Shown one piece after another: positions 31,366 through 42,187 of a stretch of 64,000 nt of DNA. The stretch comes from Entoloma clypeatum. Its lineage: Eukaryota; Basidiomycota; Agaricomycetes; Agaricales; Entolomataceae. The notes below the pieces were generated by a model. It saw only the letters and a list, made by a program, of their open reading frames with translations. It was not told the origin of the DNA and did not search any database. Made by a program: the position numbers and the translations under genes. The first letter of the stretch is position 1. Each line of letters opens with the position of its first letter. The stretch is from the NCBI GenBank assembly GCA_963565915.1, contig OY751485.1, positions 5,456,001 to 5,520,000 on the forward strand, in the 5' to 3' direction.

Positions 31366-31993
31366 TCAGAACAGGTCATCCCCACGGCATGCAATAAAGT
31401 GTATATACTCACCCTTGCGGAGGTCCCAGTGCTGATTCGAGAGCTTATTGTACTTGGAGTACGTCATGACAGCACCGTCAGAACGACTAAGCAATTGAAC
31501 AGCATTGTTGTCGGAGGAGATCCTTTGTGCCACAGAAAATGCATAAGCGAGATTTATCAGGAGAGTACCGCAAGAAGTTACACGTAATGCTCCCCCGGCC
31601 CGTTGATCTCGTCTATGTTCCAATGGAAGACGGTTCCGGAGACGACCAATTTGTGTCCGGTCGAATCCATGGCAAGGTATCTATTAGTTGCGACGTTTTT
31701 GACGGTAGTACTTATCGCGGTTCCATTTTTGTCAGTGATGTTTTCGACTATCCACTACATGACGAGAGGCGATCCATCATCAGCCGTCTACAACTCCAAG
31801 GAGAGGACATACTTTCTGGTTATTGGGATGGTTGGTTTGGTGAAAGCCAACAACTATGTCAAGGTAAACAAAGTGGTTAGGTGATAGTTGAAGGAGAGTT
31901 CGCACTAGTGCCGGAGGCTGTGAGGGTGATGACCTGTGTGTTGTAGGCAACAGACTGGATGAAGTAGGTACCATCGCTGGCAACATTTCCCAT
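31366..31993 (-). pseudogene. Ricin-B-lectin-like (beta-trefoil) gene relic with introns
   Basis: ATG at 31993. Exon 1 (31907-31993) gives MGNVASDGTYFIQSVAYN...TASGT. A 52-nt intron follows, with a CTAAC branch site and CATAG acceptor (about 31855-31906). The next exon gives IVGFHQTNHPNNQKVC in the spliced frame, aligning with the 11.7-kb copy. Further down are TVFHWNIDEI and AVQLLSRSDGAVMTYS...LSNQHWDLRKG, the latter with a QxW motif. A GTGAGT...CATAG intron-like piece follows. Stops and frame changes make an intact product unlikely. Ricin-B lectins bind sugars; the assignment rests on pattern only. Confidence 0.5.
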
Positions 31994-32345
31994 TATGAAT
32001 GCGATGAGGAGAGAGGGGTGAATCCAGCAATGACAGCGGCCGTGGGTTATAAGTTGTACACTGTGGCTTAGGCCGAAGGAGCGTGGCTTTTTCAAAGTGT
32101 GTACATATTTCATCATAATCATTTTTCGATGTCTGGAGATTTCACAAGCATTCATAACCCTTCATAACCGCGTTCAAGAGGCGGAATGTGGGAACAGCCT
32201 ACAGTACAATCGCAACACAGCTACCTTGACACATGCACTCCTAACACTGGTCATGAGTGTTTCTCAAAGACTCGGGAGAGAGCATCCTTTCCAAGGGAAC
32301 ATGGTCAAAAGAATACTTCCTTGGGGGGCATTTCCTGGGAAGATA
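31994..32345 (-). promoter_or_regulatory. Duplicated 5' flank of the lectin-like gene
   Basis: It shares blocks with 28218-28480 (GAATG(C/T)GATGA(G/A)GAGAGA, GGCCGAAGGAGCGTGG, CATCCTTTCCAA). An ACTTATAACC element about 60 nt before the ATG could be a TATA box. An insertion of roughly 150 bp (about 32100-32245) interrupts the match. Confidence 0.4.
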
Positions 32346-32424
32346 CTAGTCCCGTTCAAAGTTGAACCGCGACTTTCGTGGTTGCGGCCACGGTCGTGGT
32401 TTTGGCATCACATAAGCTAGAATT

Positions 32425-32600
32425 TGAGACCCAGTCAAAACCGAACCTGGCAGGGAACCGAAATAATCGGCATCATCTGGTCTGATCTGATCCCACCAGG
32501 ATCACACCCGATTTCCCTGACTGACACCTTCCCCATCAGGAAAGTCCTGAAATCAGCCGGTTTTGGCTGGATTACGAATCAAATTAATCAAATTTTAGAC
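32425..32600. repeat. CTGGTC/GGTTTTGG palindrome-rich repeat
   Basis: Blocks such as CATCTGGTCTGATCTGATCCC and CAGCCGGTTTTGGCTGG resemble the repeat at 33950-34135 in style. Non-coding. Confidence 0.4.
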
Positions 32601-32876
32601 GTATGCAGCCTTCTGAGCGAATGCGAAATTTGTTGAAGTCCATTCGAACTCCGATCAAATTTATTGAACATCACACCACCACCACCACAACACCGAAATG
32701 CTGCCGCCGCCACTGCTCCCAGCCTCACCCTTTGACAGTCGAGGGTGGGGAAGATGTAATTACTGCGGTGGAAGCTCAGACATGCGCACACAGGGCGTTT
32801 GAAGGTGCATGGCACCTTCATTGGTACCAGGGAACGGCACAATGCATGCCTTCGTCATTCACTGACGACTTTTCGT

Positions 32877-33658
32877 TTGAGGGACTCTTATGTCCCTCTA
32901 GGGTGCATTTTTCATTGTCGGTCGACGACTGCAAGTCGACCCCATCCGTTTACGCATTGATGAGGGAGAGCTTCGGCTCGACCTCATGTCGGTTGCTTCG
33001 ACATCCCCCACGCTGTCCAATTGCTGGCGTTGGTCATTGATTGACGGCTTCTGGTTGAGGGGCATATGTTGTCCCTCCATTTCGTCGTCGGTCAACTACC
33101 TCGAGGCGACCTCATTCCACCAGGCGTCGATGAGGGAGAGCTTCAGCTCGAGCCTCACATCGACTTCCTCGTCTGCCAATGCCATCCAAGTGCCGGTGTT
33201 TCGACGCAGTGATGCATGGCTAGCATCTACGACCAGCACTGCATACTGGTAGAGTTCAGGACGCACAACATGCACGTCTGCTCATCCAAGAATGTACGTG
33301 ATACCTTCGCCCTGTAGTGAGGACGACGCCATGGGTGTCGTCCCTTGTTATTGACAATATTAAGTTTGAGGGACAAGTGTGTCCCTCTAGGTTCTCCTTT
33401 TCCTATTGGCCCACTCATCAGAGTTGACCCCGTGTCCCTGCCGGTCGGCGGGGGCGAGCTTCATCTCGTCCTGGCATCGACTCCTCTAACGCCATCGAAC
33501 TGCTGGCAGTTCGACTTCTCAGCGCACGCCTGGAATCTATGACCAGCATGTCCTGTTGGAGGCCTCAACGTGCATTGTTGCACGTCAATGAGGACATGTG
33601 GGGACGACACCGCAGGCGTCGTCACAACTTTTGTTTGGGGGGCAATCATTGTCCCTCT
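32877..33658. repeat. Cluster of GAGGGAC...GTCCCTC hairpins
   Basis: Four hairpins with GAGGGAC/GTCCCTC arms or variants lie at about 32877-32901, 33058-33079, 33368-33388 and 33637-33658. Two more, GACGACGCC...GGTGTCGTC and GACGACACC...GGCGTCGTC, lie at 33322-33342 and 33603-33623. Between them are shared blocks such as GATGAGGGAGAGCTTC and AACTGCTGG, so the whole is an array of diverged units. Confidence 0.6.
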
Positions 33659-33699
33659 GAGCTGTATCATCTTTTTGACCAGGCGGTATGCGCGCAAGT

Positions 33700-33949
33700 C
33701 CGGCACGAAGATAGCGAATAGGTATTTAATTCGAAGGTGATGGTTTTACGGTTTACTAATCAGAGGGGAAGTCGGTTTTCGGTTATTATTATTGTATATT
33801 TTGAGTCACTGTAAATTACTACTATAACAATCAATGAGATCGAATTTTCAAATTATTGATCCTATACAAACAAAACAAATCAACTGAACAACCAAAAAAT
33901 AAAAAATAAACTTGGAAATTTGTGAAGTTGTATCTGGTGGTGTTGGGTG
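33700..33949. other. AT-rich non-coding stretch
   Basis: A-rich runs near 33885-33910; nothing recognised. Confidence 0.35.
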
Positions 33950-34135
33950 ATTTCAGATTTTGCCGGCTAATACTGCAACTTTCCTGAAAATATCTGGTGA
34001 GAGCTGGTCTTTTGGTTTTTACAGGTTTCACCAGATCTGACCAGATTTAACCGGACTATTCCCATTCTGGCCTGATCCGGTCAGATCAAATCCAGGTCCA
34101 ATTTTCACTGGGTTTGAGACTCCGACCGCCCATCG
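33950..34135. repeat. CCAGATCTGACCAGAT-type palindrome-rich repeat
   Basis: Repeated CTGGTGA, TCACCAGATCTGACCAGAT and CCGGTCAGATC motifs. It sits directly upstream of the Harbinger pseudogene. Confidence 0.45.
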
Positions 34136-34874
34136 CAGGTAGGTGTGACATTTGGGAGTTTCTTGCCCCCATGCAATCATGACAACTCCAGAGACTCGAC
34201 AGGATGTCATATACATGTATCTTGCTCTCATGCTCTGCCAGAATATCTTTAAGCCATACGAGAGCATTGAAGAAGCTTGTCAACACTTCGATGCTGATCT
34301 AAAGATTGTCCTCGCCCTGTTTCACACACGTTATCTAAATGGCCGAGATCATTGAGTACCAAAGGCCGGACAGATACACCTAGCTTGGCAATATGCTCAG
34401 GATCCTGCAGATCATCCCCAATTTGCCCAAATGCTTTGGGTTTCCCCTTATGTCTTCGAAACCATCCTTTCCCTTATTGAGGACCATCCTGTCTTCAGAA
34501 ACGACTTGAATGTTCCTCAAGCGCCTGTCGAAGTACAGCTTGCTGTGACCCTCTATCGGATGGGGCGTTATGGCAATTCTGCTTCAGTTCAAGATATCGC
34601 CTGAGTTGCTGGCTGCTCAGAAGGATCTGTGGAGAATTACACCGATCACTGCTTTACGGCCATCGAATCCTTGCACCAGATTTTTGTTTGGAAACTTACC
34701 CCACAAGAGAAGGAGCGGGAGAAGCGGTGGACTGATGAACAACTTGGGTTCAAAGGTGCTTGGAGAGATGGTTGGGTGATGCACAATGGAACGATTGTGG
34801 TGTTATTCCAACGGCCTGGACAAGATGGGGATGCATATTATACTCGCAAAGCTAACTATGGTTTGAATGTTCAG

Positions 34875-34923
34875 GTTCATTTCAGGTCATATTTCAATTA
34901 TTCTCTACTAACTCAATTCGTAG
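34875..34923 (+). other. Spliceosomal intron, 49 nt
   Basis: GTTCAT donor, CTAACTCAATTCG branch region, TAG acceptor. Removing it joins YGLNVQ to IGNASSNLRIVDF in frame. Confidence 0.7.
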
Positions 34924-35295
34924 ATTGGAAATGCATCATCCAACCTCCGTATTGTCGATTTTGCCCATGGAGAGACAGGTTCTTGCCATGATGCCCGTGC
35001 GTTCCAGGGCACGGCAGCTCATAAGTTCACCAATTGGTTTTTTGAAGGAAATGAGTTTGCCTGGGCAGATTCTGCATATCCCTGCACCAGAACAACTATT
35101 CCTGTCCACAAAGAACCTGCATCTTCAATTCCACGAAACACTATCTTTGACTGCTATGTTGCTCACCTCCGTGTTCAATCAGAACATACTATGGGGGCGC
35201 TCAAGGGATGTTTCCAGTGTTTACGGGGACTGCAAGTACCAATCAATTCAAAAGTCGATCATCTCAAAGCATGCCGATGGATCACAGTTGCCATT

Positions 35296-35701
35296 CACTC
35301 CTGACACTGAAAAATCTTGCTGGAGGAAAAATTCATAATGAAAGAGGAATCCTCTTTCCTTTGGGTATATCTTTAAGAAGTATTTTATATGGAAATTTTC
35401 AAGAAACATGTAATGTTTTTTTCAAATATTTTTGGCCAAAGAACTTTTTGTTTATCCTACAGTTTTTCTTGAGGAAAAACTAGATCCATTGTTTGAACAA
35501 TGGAATAAGTTTATCTTTGAGAAAAACTCTTGGAAAAATGAAAAGTTTTACCAGAAGAAATACTTTGGAAACACATTATATGTTTCCTAAAATTTTCTAT
35601 TGAAATACTTTGTATCTTTCTCAAAGATACACCCAAAGGCAAGAGGATTCCTCTTTCACAACAGATTTTTCCTCCAGAAAAACTTGCCAGTGTCAGGAGT
35701 G
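35296..35701. mobile_element. MITE, 406 bp, long imperfect TIRs, TSD ATT
   Basis: The left end CACTCCTGACACTG (35296-35309) is inverted at 35688-35701. The TIR continues inward for about 70 bp with GGAGGAAAAAT and GAAAGAGGAATCCTCTT. ATT flanks both sides (35293-35295, 35702-35704). A 3-bp duplication fits a Harbinger-type mobiliser. The element is AT-rich and non-coding. Confidence 0.8.
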
Positions 35702-35916
35702 ATTATTCTTCACAATCTCGTTATTGATGTTGAAGGAGAAAAATCAGCAAGACTTTTTTCTGATATTCATACTCGTACGGAGGAGGATGAAGACACAGAG
35801 CAACAAGTCAACAATAATGTTGTTCTGCTTGATGGAGAGCAGAAGCGGGAAATGCTTATTGATGAACCGATGGAATGGAGAGCAATGAGGGATGCAGCAT
35901 AACAGTTGGATTAAAT

Positions 35917-37255
35917 TTAAAGGAGAGTTGTAGTTACTGACTGCAAAATTTTAAAATCATCATTCATCATCTTTATCGGGAGAGGATTGGTGCTGACGCT
36001 TGGAGGGTTGTGGTGACTCCAATTCCTTGACTTTCTCTCCGCAGGTTCACCAGATGACTGAGATGAGAAAGGAGGAGGGGAATCAGGCTCATATAAATTA
36101 GTTTGATCAGATCCAAAGGAACACGTATCTGTTAATGGAGCAGGTGGTGGAGTCACAGAGGAGGGAGCAGGTGGTGGAGTTGACGGAACATCCGACTCAC
36201 GGAGATGAGGATCAATAAACTTGTCTGGTGGTCATTGAAAGATGCATAGCTCGTGTAGTTTCTTCATCAGCAAGTTGATCTCATCCTCATGTTTGGTCCT
36301 TCCCTCATCCTCCTTCAATGCCACCCGTCGCCGTCTTCACCTCTTGCTTCACCTTCACCTTCACCTTCCGCTTTACAACCTGCTTGTCCTCACTGTCCTC
36401 CTCCGGGGAGCTGTACACCATTTTCACTTTTGTCTTGCTTTTCTTTCTCTTGGTCACCCTCTTGTCCTTGTCACCATCATTGTCACTGTCACTGTACAAA
36501 TTTTCCTCTGTGAAGACCTTCATACCCTCTTCATAGACCATCTCTGCATCCGTATGTCTCGTTCCCAAAAATGTCAATAGTTGTTTGAGGCGTTTCTTGA
36601 TCTTGGTATGTAGGGTTTGTGGGATGCTCTTGTAGAATAGTCGGACACATTCATTCTCACTGAGTTGGTTCTTCTTGATGAGGTACTTGGCGATCGGTTT
36701 GAAATCCTGGTGGAATTTGGAAAAGGCACCCTCGGTAGAGTCGTTATCAGCAATATATTGTTCTGTTAGCTTGAAGAAGTCTTTGTACATGTAGGCTTCG
36801 CCTCCCTTTCCATGTGGGTAGACTTTAACAATGTCCGCCTTGAACGTGTCCCACACCCTCTCATTGTACCCTTTCAGGGATTTCCAAAATTCTTGTGCTG
36901 CCGGGTTGATGTATCACAGTATGGTATGCACCTTCTGTTCCTCTGTGAGGTTGCATGCTTCTGTGAGTGCTTCGTAGTTGATGAGGAATTCTCCTAGTTC
37001 GCGGGGGTGCTTGGAGTTAAAGCGAGGGGCGTTCTTTGTTCCTGGTGCCGGCATGTCGCTGACATTCTTGGAGTTGGAGCCAGGGGTCACCATAATCGGC
37101 AGTGGTGGTGGCAGTGACGATGGTGGCAATGGCAATGGCGGAATGGGCATTGATGGTTTGGATGGTGATGGATTGAAGCTGGAGAAGTTGAGGTTGAAGT
37201 CTGATTCTACTGCATCAGCGTCAACCTCGCTGTCTGTGCCTTTGTGCTCGAACAT
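35917..37255 (-). pseudogene. Gypsy gag relic (element E)
   Basis: Start ATG at 37255 (MFEHKGTDSE). A Pro-rich segment precedes the capsid-like RFNSKHPRELGEFLINYEAL and FWKSLKGYNERVWDTFKADI, then YIADNDSTEGAFSKFHQDF. A basic tail of alternating KVKVK/KRKK follows. A TGA at 36914-36916 (HTIL-stop-YINP) interrupts the frame, which resumes unchanged. Near 36305 the frame shifts, and a Pro/Ser-rich tail runs to about 35917. No pol is attached, so the element is cut off on its 3' side, next to the Harbinger relic. Confidence 0.7.
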
Positions 37256-37567
37256 CGGTCTGTCTGGTGAGCTGTAGTCTTGTTCTTCAGTCTGAGAATG
37301 GTGTCCAGATCCGGGAACTTCAGGCGGCTGCGTCGATATGAGATTGAAAATGTCGGATCAGTAAATGTGTGGTGTGACATTTGGGCTGTATCTCGGCATG
37401 GCAGCTGGCATGTTCCTATCAGCGGTGGCATGCTCTAGTCCTTCTTCATCTTGTCAGATGTTGATGGTTTCAGCACGGCAAAAGCGATTTTGGTAGCGTC
37501 GACAGGTCAGCAGTAAAAAAAAAAATTGGTCAGTGATGACAGAAACAGCAAGGATAACCTTTTTCCT

Positions 37568-37583
37568 CTCGTGGTGGGCTCCA
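37568..37583 (-). other. Primer-binding site of element E
   Basis: The minus strand reads TGGAGCCCACCACGAG, one base different from 27715-27730. It lies 2 nt from the putative LTR start at 37586. Confidence 0.6.
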
Positions 37584-37585
37584 GA

Positions 37586-37785
37586 TGTATGGACATGGTA
37601 ATCTGAAGGCTGGGAGATCATTGAGGAAAGAGAAAGCCACAAAACCCTCTAAGAAACAACAAAGGGACTGGTCAAGGGTCTCTGTCTTGCTGGTACCTCG
37701 TGTCTACGAATATATAAGGAATGTGGCTGTGATGTTATGTAAGATATACTACAGTGTCCCCAGCCAGCCAGAATGCTCACTATAC
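37586..37785 (-). repeat. Putative 5' LTR of element E (right end uncertain)
   Basis: It starts TGTATGGACATGG after the PBS. The right border is placed where LTR B begins. A TATATAAGG motif lies near 37711. Confidence 0.35.
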
Positions 37786-38743
37786 ACTAATCCACTTTAA
37801 TTCATAGTAGATAGACTTGTTTGTCTTTTGGTAGAGAATCAATGCGAGGTCATGCATGTTGAAGCTCAAGGGTGATTCAATATTAAGGAATTGAGTTTCC
37901 TCAGGGTTCACTGAGACTCCCTTTGGATGAGACTTAGAAAATCAAATCACTCAATCAATCACTGAGAGAGAGAGGGATTGGATCTGGCTGGGGGGCCTTT
38001 CTAATCTACAGTACATGGCAGGAAACTACAGTTTTTATATGTATATAAGGTTTATCACAAGATATGTCCATAACAAATCAGTTTCCAGGGTATCTGTTAT
38101 TTAGGCATGGTCCAAATATCCACATGGGTCTTTTAAACATATTTCCGAGGTGTTGAGAGGCAACCGGCCCTGGCAGAGTGGAGCGACAAGAACACATCAT
38201 TTCGTGAGCATTCTAGAAGTCCACATCAATATTGATGTTGTCGATCAATCGATCAAGTTCCCGGTTGTCATCAATCAAGGGTCCGAAGCGTCACGGACCG
38301 GGAACCCATTTCCAGGGTTCAGTCTATTTCTGGTAAGCCACATGGATCAGCATCACAGCATCTGTGATCGCGTGTCATACACTGTGATGCTGGGCATTCT
38401 GCTCATTATTATGAGTCCCCCAAGCCCTCAGATTGTCCATAGTCAATAGTAGTGATTGGATAGGGTGATATGTCATAGAATATTCTTATTAATGACTGGT
38501 CCCCTCAATGGTCTTATCCATTGAGAAATAAAGTGTTGTGTCAAGTTTTGGTTAAGCCCTCAAAGTGACTGTTCCCAAGATCATGACCAAAGGTGGTCCA
38601 GTGGTATTTAGACACTCTTAGGTAGCCAGTAGTACCATCAGTTCCAGTAGAATATGTTTGTGAAGGGGCCAGCATTATATTCTTATATTGACAAAACTGT
38701 GGGAAAAGTGAATTTCATGCACAGCCACATAGTGGTCGTATCA
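37786..38743 (-). repeat. LTR B, same family as LTR A and C, one end truncated
   Basis: On the minus strand it starts TGATACGACC at 38743. It matches LTR A until about its last 120 bp, where similarity fades near 37800. It interrupts a Plavaka-like transposase fragment on its right side. Confidence 0.75.
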
Positions 38744-39134
38744 CTGCTTGTTCAGGCTGGTCGTAACAGAGTGAAGATGTGATGTGCGGATGGTTTTTGG
38801 TGGAAGGTCTTCCCTATTCTGGCCGCATATATTGCCGACTATCCGGAACAATGCCTTGTTGCTGGTTGTAAAGAGAATGCTTGTCCATGGTGCACTGTCT
38901 CTCTGCAGCAATGCGGAGACCCTGTGTATTAAGTTGAGTGCAAACCTGACAAAATGCTCAGCATCCTGAAGTGGAAGTCAGAGAGTGAGAATCCTAAAGA
39001 ATTTGATCAGTGGTCTCTTTGTCCTATTGATCCCTTCTGAAAGAACTTACCGCAGTGCAACATTTTTGCCTGCATTATGCCCGACATTTTCCACCAACTC
39101 CACAAGGGTGTCTGTAAGGGCGACCTTATGGTCT
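38744..39134 (+). pseudogene. Plavaka-like transposase fragment
   Basis: The frame gives [23 protein letters not shown] and IFACIMPDIFHQLHKGV, both hallmarks of Plavaka-type (CACTA-related) transposases of Agaricomycetes. Stops and frame changes occur (for example before CADGF and after QCGDPVY). It is flanked by LTR B on the left and the Gypsy-F LTR on the right, which cut it on both sides. Confidence 0.65.
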
Positions 39135-39606
39135 AACAACTCTGAAGTGCTGCAAAGCAACTCCGATGTCAGACGACTTGCAAGGGAAATCCAAAGTTAA
39201 ATTAGACTCTACAAAGTGCAATATGAGGCATACCTTGCAAGGGAAATCCAAAGAGAAAGTTCTGAGGATTCCCTTGCAAGTTAGGCAGCTATATAGACGA
39301 TGAGAATTGGAAATGAGGAGAGGAATGTTGAAATACAACAAAGATTGGGAGTAGGGATGGAAATGGACTTATATGTAAATCGGAAGTGTCCATGTGGTGG
39401 TATAAATCCTTGCTCCAACATGCACTCCGATGCAGAGTACAGTCAGAGGTTGTCAGAGGTCGGAGGTGTTGAAAGAGATGGAAAAGAAAGGAAACATAAA
39501 GTATAGTAATATAAATAATAGATATACCACAACGGCCAGAGGGTCGGAGGATGAGTCGGAGGTGTTGGAGGTGTCTGACTAAGGAAATCAGATGGTTGCC
39601 CTTACA
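39135..39606 (-). repeat. 3' LTR of Gypsy-F
   Basis: On the minus strand it starts TGTAAGGGCAACC at 39606, next to the purine tract GAGGGGGGGGTAA, and ends near AGAGTTGTTA at 39135. A TATA-like GGATTTATACC is followed by CCCAATCTTTGTTGTATTTC, as in 55880-56116. It carries internal duplications of CTTGCAAGGGAAATCC on the plus strand. Confidence 0.65.
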
Positions 39607-39769
39607 TTACCCCCCCCTCTAAGGCGCAGCATCTTGACACATGGGGCAGAATGTACAGGATTCAAAGGCAATTGCAGCAATTCGACGCGGAGTCCCCAGG
39701 TGTCGGCGGTAAAATTCCCGGACCAGGCGCAGAGCGTGGACATCCTCCTCCATTGCCCAAGAGTTTTTC

Positions 39770-40678
39770 TCATGTTTTGAGGTCAGAGGAATCCAGAAGG
39801 ACTTTGTTGCCCAGTTGGAAGGTCGGAGTAGACATCCAACACTGGTTGTAATATTGCACCATGTCGTCTTTGGCTTTCCCTAAGGCTGCTCGCGCTTCCT
39901 CCAATGCAGACTTCATCCGCTTGCTGAAATCCTCAATGGCCTCAATCTCCAACGGTCTCTGTCGGGGCTCAAAGCCCATATGCGGATGACATCCAGTGTC
40001 AATGTTGAAGGGGGTTTGGCATGTGGACACATGGATATGGTTATTGTATGAGAACTCCACCATTGGAAGCCATTCATCCCGGTTGTCCTGCCACTTGTTG
40101 ACAAACAACCAGAGGTATCCCTGGTTTATGTGTTCTGTCTGTCCATCTGACTTGCTGATGATAGGCCATTGAGGCAGCAACCTTGATACCTACAGCCTGT
40201 ACAATTCCCATGTGAACTTGGTGACAAACTGTGGTCCGCAATCAGAGACGATGGCCTCTGGGAGTCCATGAAGTTTTGAGACATGTTGAACGGAGGACTT
40301 CGTGGATCTGAGGGCAGAGAGAGTGGAGTGCATTGGAATGAAATGTCCATATTTTCTGACTGAGTCTACCACTACTATGATAGTGTCATACCCATGGGCT
40401 TCTGGTAGTTCAGTGATAAAATCAACACTGGTTACCTGCCATCGTTCTGATGGAACTGGGAGTGGATGGAGTTCACCAGAGGGTGCGGAGCGCCAGACCT
40501 TCGTGCAGAGGCATGGGTCGCAAGTTTTGCAGTACTGACTGATTAGGCGTGCCATATGGGGCCACCAGTAAGTGTGCGATACCAGCTCTAGAGTTTTCCA
40601 TCGTCCTGGGTGTCTGACTACCAGATTGTCATGGTGTTGTGTGATAATTTGCTGTTGAAGCTGCGGACTATTGGGCAT
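39770..40678 (-). pseudogene. Gypsy-F integrase
   Basis: Zinc-binding region HHDNLVVRHPGRWKTLELV and YCKTCDPCLCTK. The catalytic core includes WQVTSVDFITELPEAHGYD (first Asp), AIVSDCGPQFVTKF (second Asp) and ISKSDGQTEHINQ (Glu). Two frames are joined by a shift near 40185. The C-terminal LGNKVLLDSSDLKT is followed by a stop. The chromodomain is reduced to its last part (LVREFYRRHLGTPRRI, near 39690-39740). Confidence 0.8.
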
Positions 40679-40894
40679 GTAAATGCAATCTCAAAAGTAC
40701 AGTAAACCCTCCGACTGTCACCATTCCGCTCCGTGAACGGAGGTAGCTCCAACCATTGGAAGGGACTTGATTATCTCCGCCACACTGTCCTCCAGAAGGC
40801 CATCTCGGATGCCCTGTCAGACCTGTCGGAGGACATCGTGCTCCTCACCTTGAATGGCTACCCCTTGAGTGGCCCAGATTGTGAACATCTCCAG

Positions 40895-41278
40895 TCAAAG
40901 GAGGACAATGTTCTCATTGTCCCATGAGCTATCTGCCCGATGCGACAGTGTGTCGGACTTCCCCATCAACTTGCCTGGGCGATGGTGCATCTTGAAATCA
41001 AAGTGTGCTAGGTATAGAGATAGAAGGTAAACACATACTCCACCTTCAGTAATAAGATCTTGTAGGATGTTGTTCATCATAGTCTGAAAGGTTGAAGGGC
41101 TACTAGTGAGTCCAAAGAACATTACAAGAGGTTCAAAGAGTCCCCAGTTCATCCAAAAGGCCACTTTCCATTTGTCTCTGGGCTTGATTTGGACATCATT
41201 GTAGCCCCATTGGATATCGAGCTTGGTGAAGTATTGAGCATTCTGAAGTTTGTTGACTAGTTCAGAGATGAGTGGAAG
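40895..41278 (-). pseudogene. Gypsy-F RT palm fused by deletion to RNase H end
   Basis: It contains FTKLDIQWGYNDVQIKPRDKWK and LFEPLVMFFGLTSSPSTFQ, then stops at GGVCVYL, where the YxDD box should follow. The next residues (LSLYLAHFDFKMHHRPGKL) belong to the end of RNase H. A deletion near 41028 has removed the catalytic motif, thumb and most of RNase H. Confidence 0.8.
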
Positions 41279-41667
41279 TGTTATGCTTAACAAACCGTTC
41301 CAAGGTTCGGGCAGAGTATGCAGGAAAGTGGAAAGGCGAAGAGCAAAGTGATTGCTAAATCTAAGGAATGTAGCTATGGTACATGGGGTTTATATAGTAC
41401 TGGCTACGAGCGGTAGCGAGTGAATCAGTAGCTGCGGAAGGCAGTGCGGATGAGTCAGTAACTGCGGAAAGGCAGTGCAAAGTGAGTCAGACGACTGCGG
41501 ACTGAGTAATCCCTACTGCAGAGTGCGAGTCAGCGCGGGAGCGAAGTATACTAAAGGAGAATGGTAGAGTAAAGGTAAATGAATAAGCAGTCCGATGAGT
41601 CAAAGAAATAACGAAGGTACGATGCAAGGGAAAAGTGCGTAACATACAAACCGGTAAGTCCGTAACA
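41279..41667 (-). repeat. 3' LTR of Chromo copy 2
   Basis: It starts TGTTATGCTTAAC and ends AGTCCGTAACA on the plus strand. Internally it has GACTGCGGA/GAGTCAG repeats. Next to it inside the element is a purine run on the minus strand (GAGGAGGGGAACA). Confidence 0.9.
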
Positions 41668-41701
41668 TGTTCCCCTCCTCAAGCTCTGTGTCCTCACAGA
41701 G

Positions 41702-42064
41702 TCATTGTCCCCATCCTCCGGCATCGTCGTTGTTTGTCCAGGAGCCATTCTCCTTGAGGCTCCAATCATCTATTAGCTCTTCGTTGATGGCGACGGTGAG
41801 CTCGAGACTCCAGACGGCTAGTCAGATGCGCCGGTTTTCAATGACCAGCGTATGGGTGTAGTTCCTGAGGATTTGTTTTTCTTCGGGGGTTGGTGCGACG
41901 GGGAGGTCGGATAAAGAATGGAGGCGGATGTGCATCTGTCAATGCAGGATGTCGGCGAGCGAGGCTTCTAGCGCGTGGATCTGGTCTCTCATGGAGAGGG
42001 CTTCACCCATGAGGGCAGTGATGGCGGGGTTGGTTTCAGTGGATGTGGTGGTGGCGGTGGACAT
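41702..42064 (-). pseudogene. ORF3 of Chromo copy 2 (two stops)
   Basis: ATG at 42064 (MSTATTTSTETNP), 120 codons to a TGA at 41702. It aligns end to end with ORF3 of copy 3 (59522-59890): NPAITALMGEALSMRDQIHALE against NPTITTLIGEALSMRNQIHALE, and HIRLHSLSDLP against HIRLHTLSDLP. It is predicted helical or coiled-coil and has no recognised domain. In-frame TGAs occur at ADILH-stop-QMHIRL and ENRRI-stop-LAV, where copy 3 has Arg codons. It lies after the chromodomain stop in the same frame. Confidence 0.65.
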
Positions 42065-42187
42065 GGTGCGGAGGATGTTGGAGAGATAGAGGAAGAATGG
42101 AGTAGCTATATTGAAGACGGAGCGGAGAACTCGGTGGGTTTTTTGACTGATGAGGTCGATGCTGTTGCTGATTTCAACAGGTGTCTT

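Larger units (their letters stand above)
34179..35902 (+). pseudogene. Harbinger/PIF (HARB1-like) transposase, one intron, split by a MITE
   Basis: These transposases cut and paste DNA with a DDE nuclease. Start ATG at 34179 (MTTPETRQDV). In-frame TGAs are at 34353-34355 and 34602-34604 (DIA-stop-VAGCSEGSV). The first catalytic region reads WVMHNGTIV, where DGT is normal, so the first Asp is lost. After a 49-nt intron (34875-34923, CTAAC branch site) come IVDFAHGETGSCHDARAF (second Asp) and SEHTMGALKGCF (Glu). A 406-bp MITE interrupts codons between RWITVAI and LHNLVID; without it and one ATT the frame is restored. The end (EMLIDEPMEWRAMRDAA) appears native. Confidence 0.8.

Noticed and set aside
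32603..33252. Plus-strand ORFs in the hairpin cluster
   Set aside because: Short, overlapping, without motifs, and explained by the repeat array.
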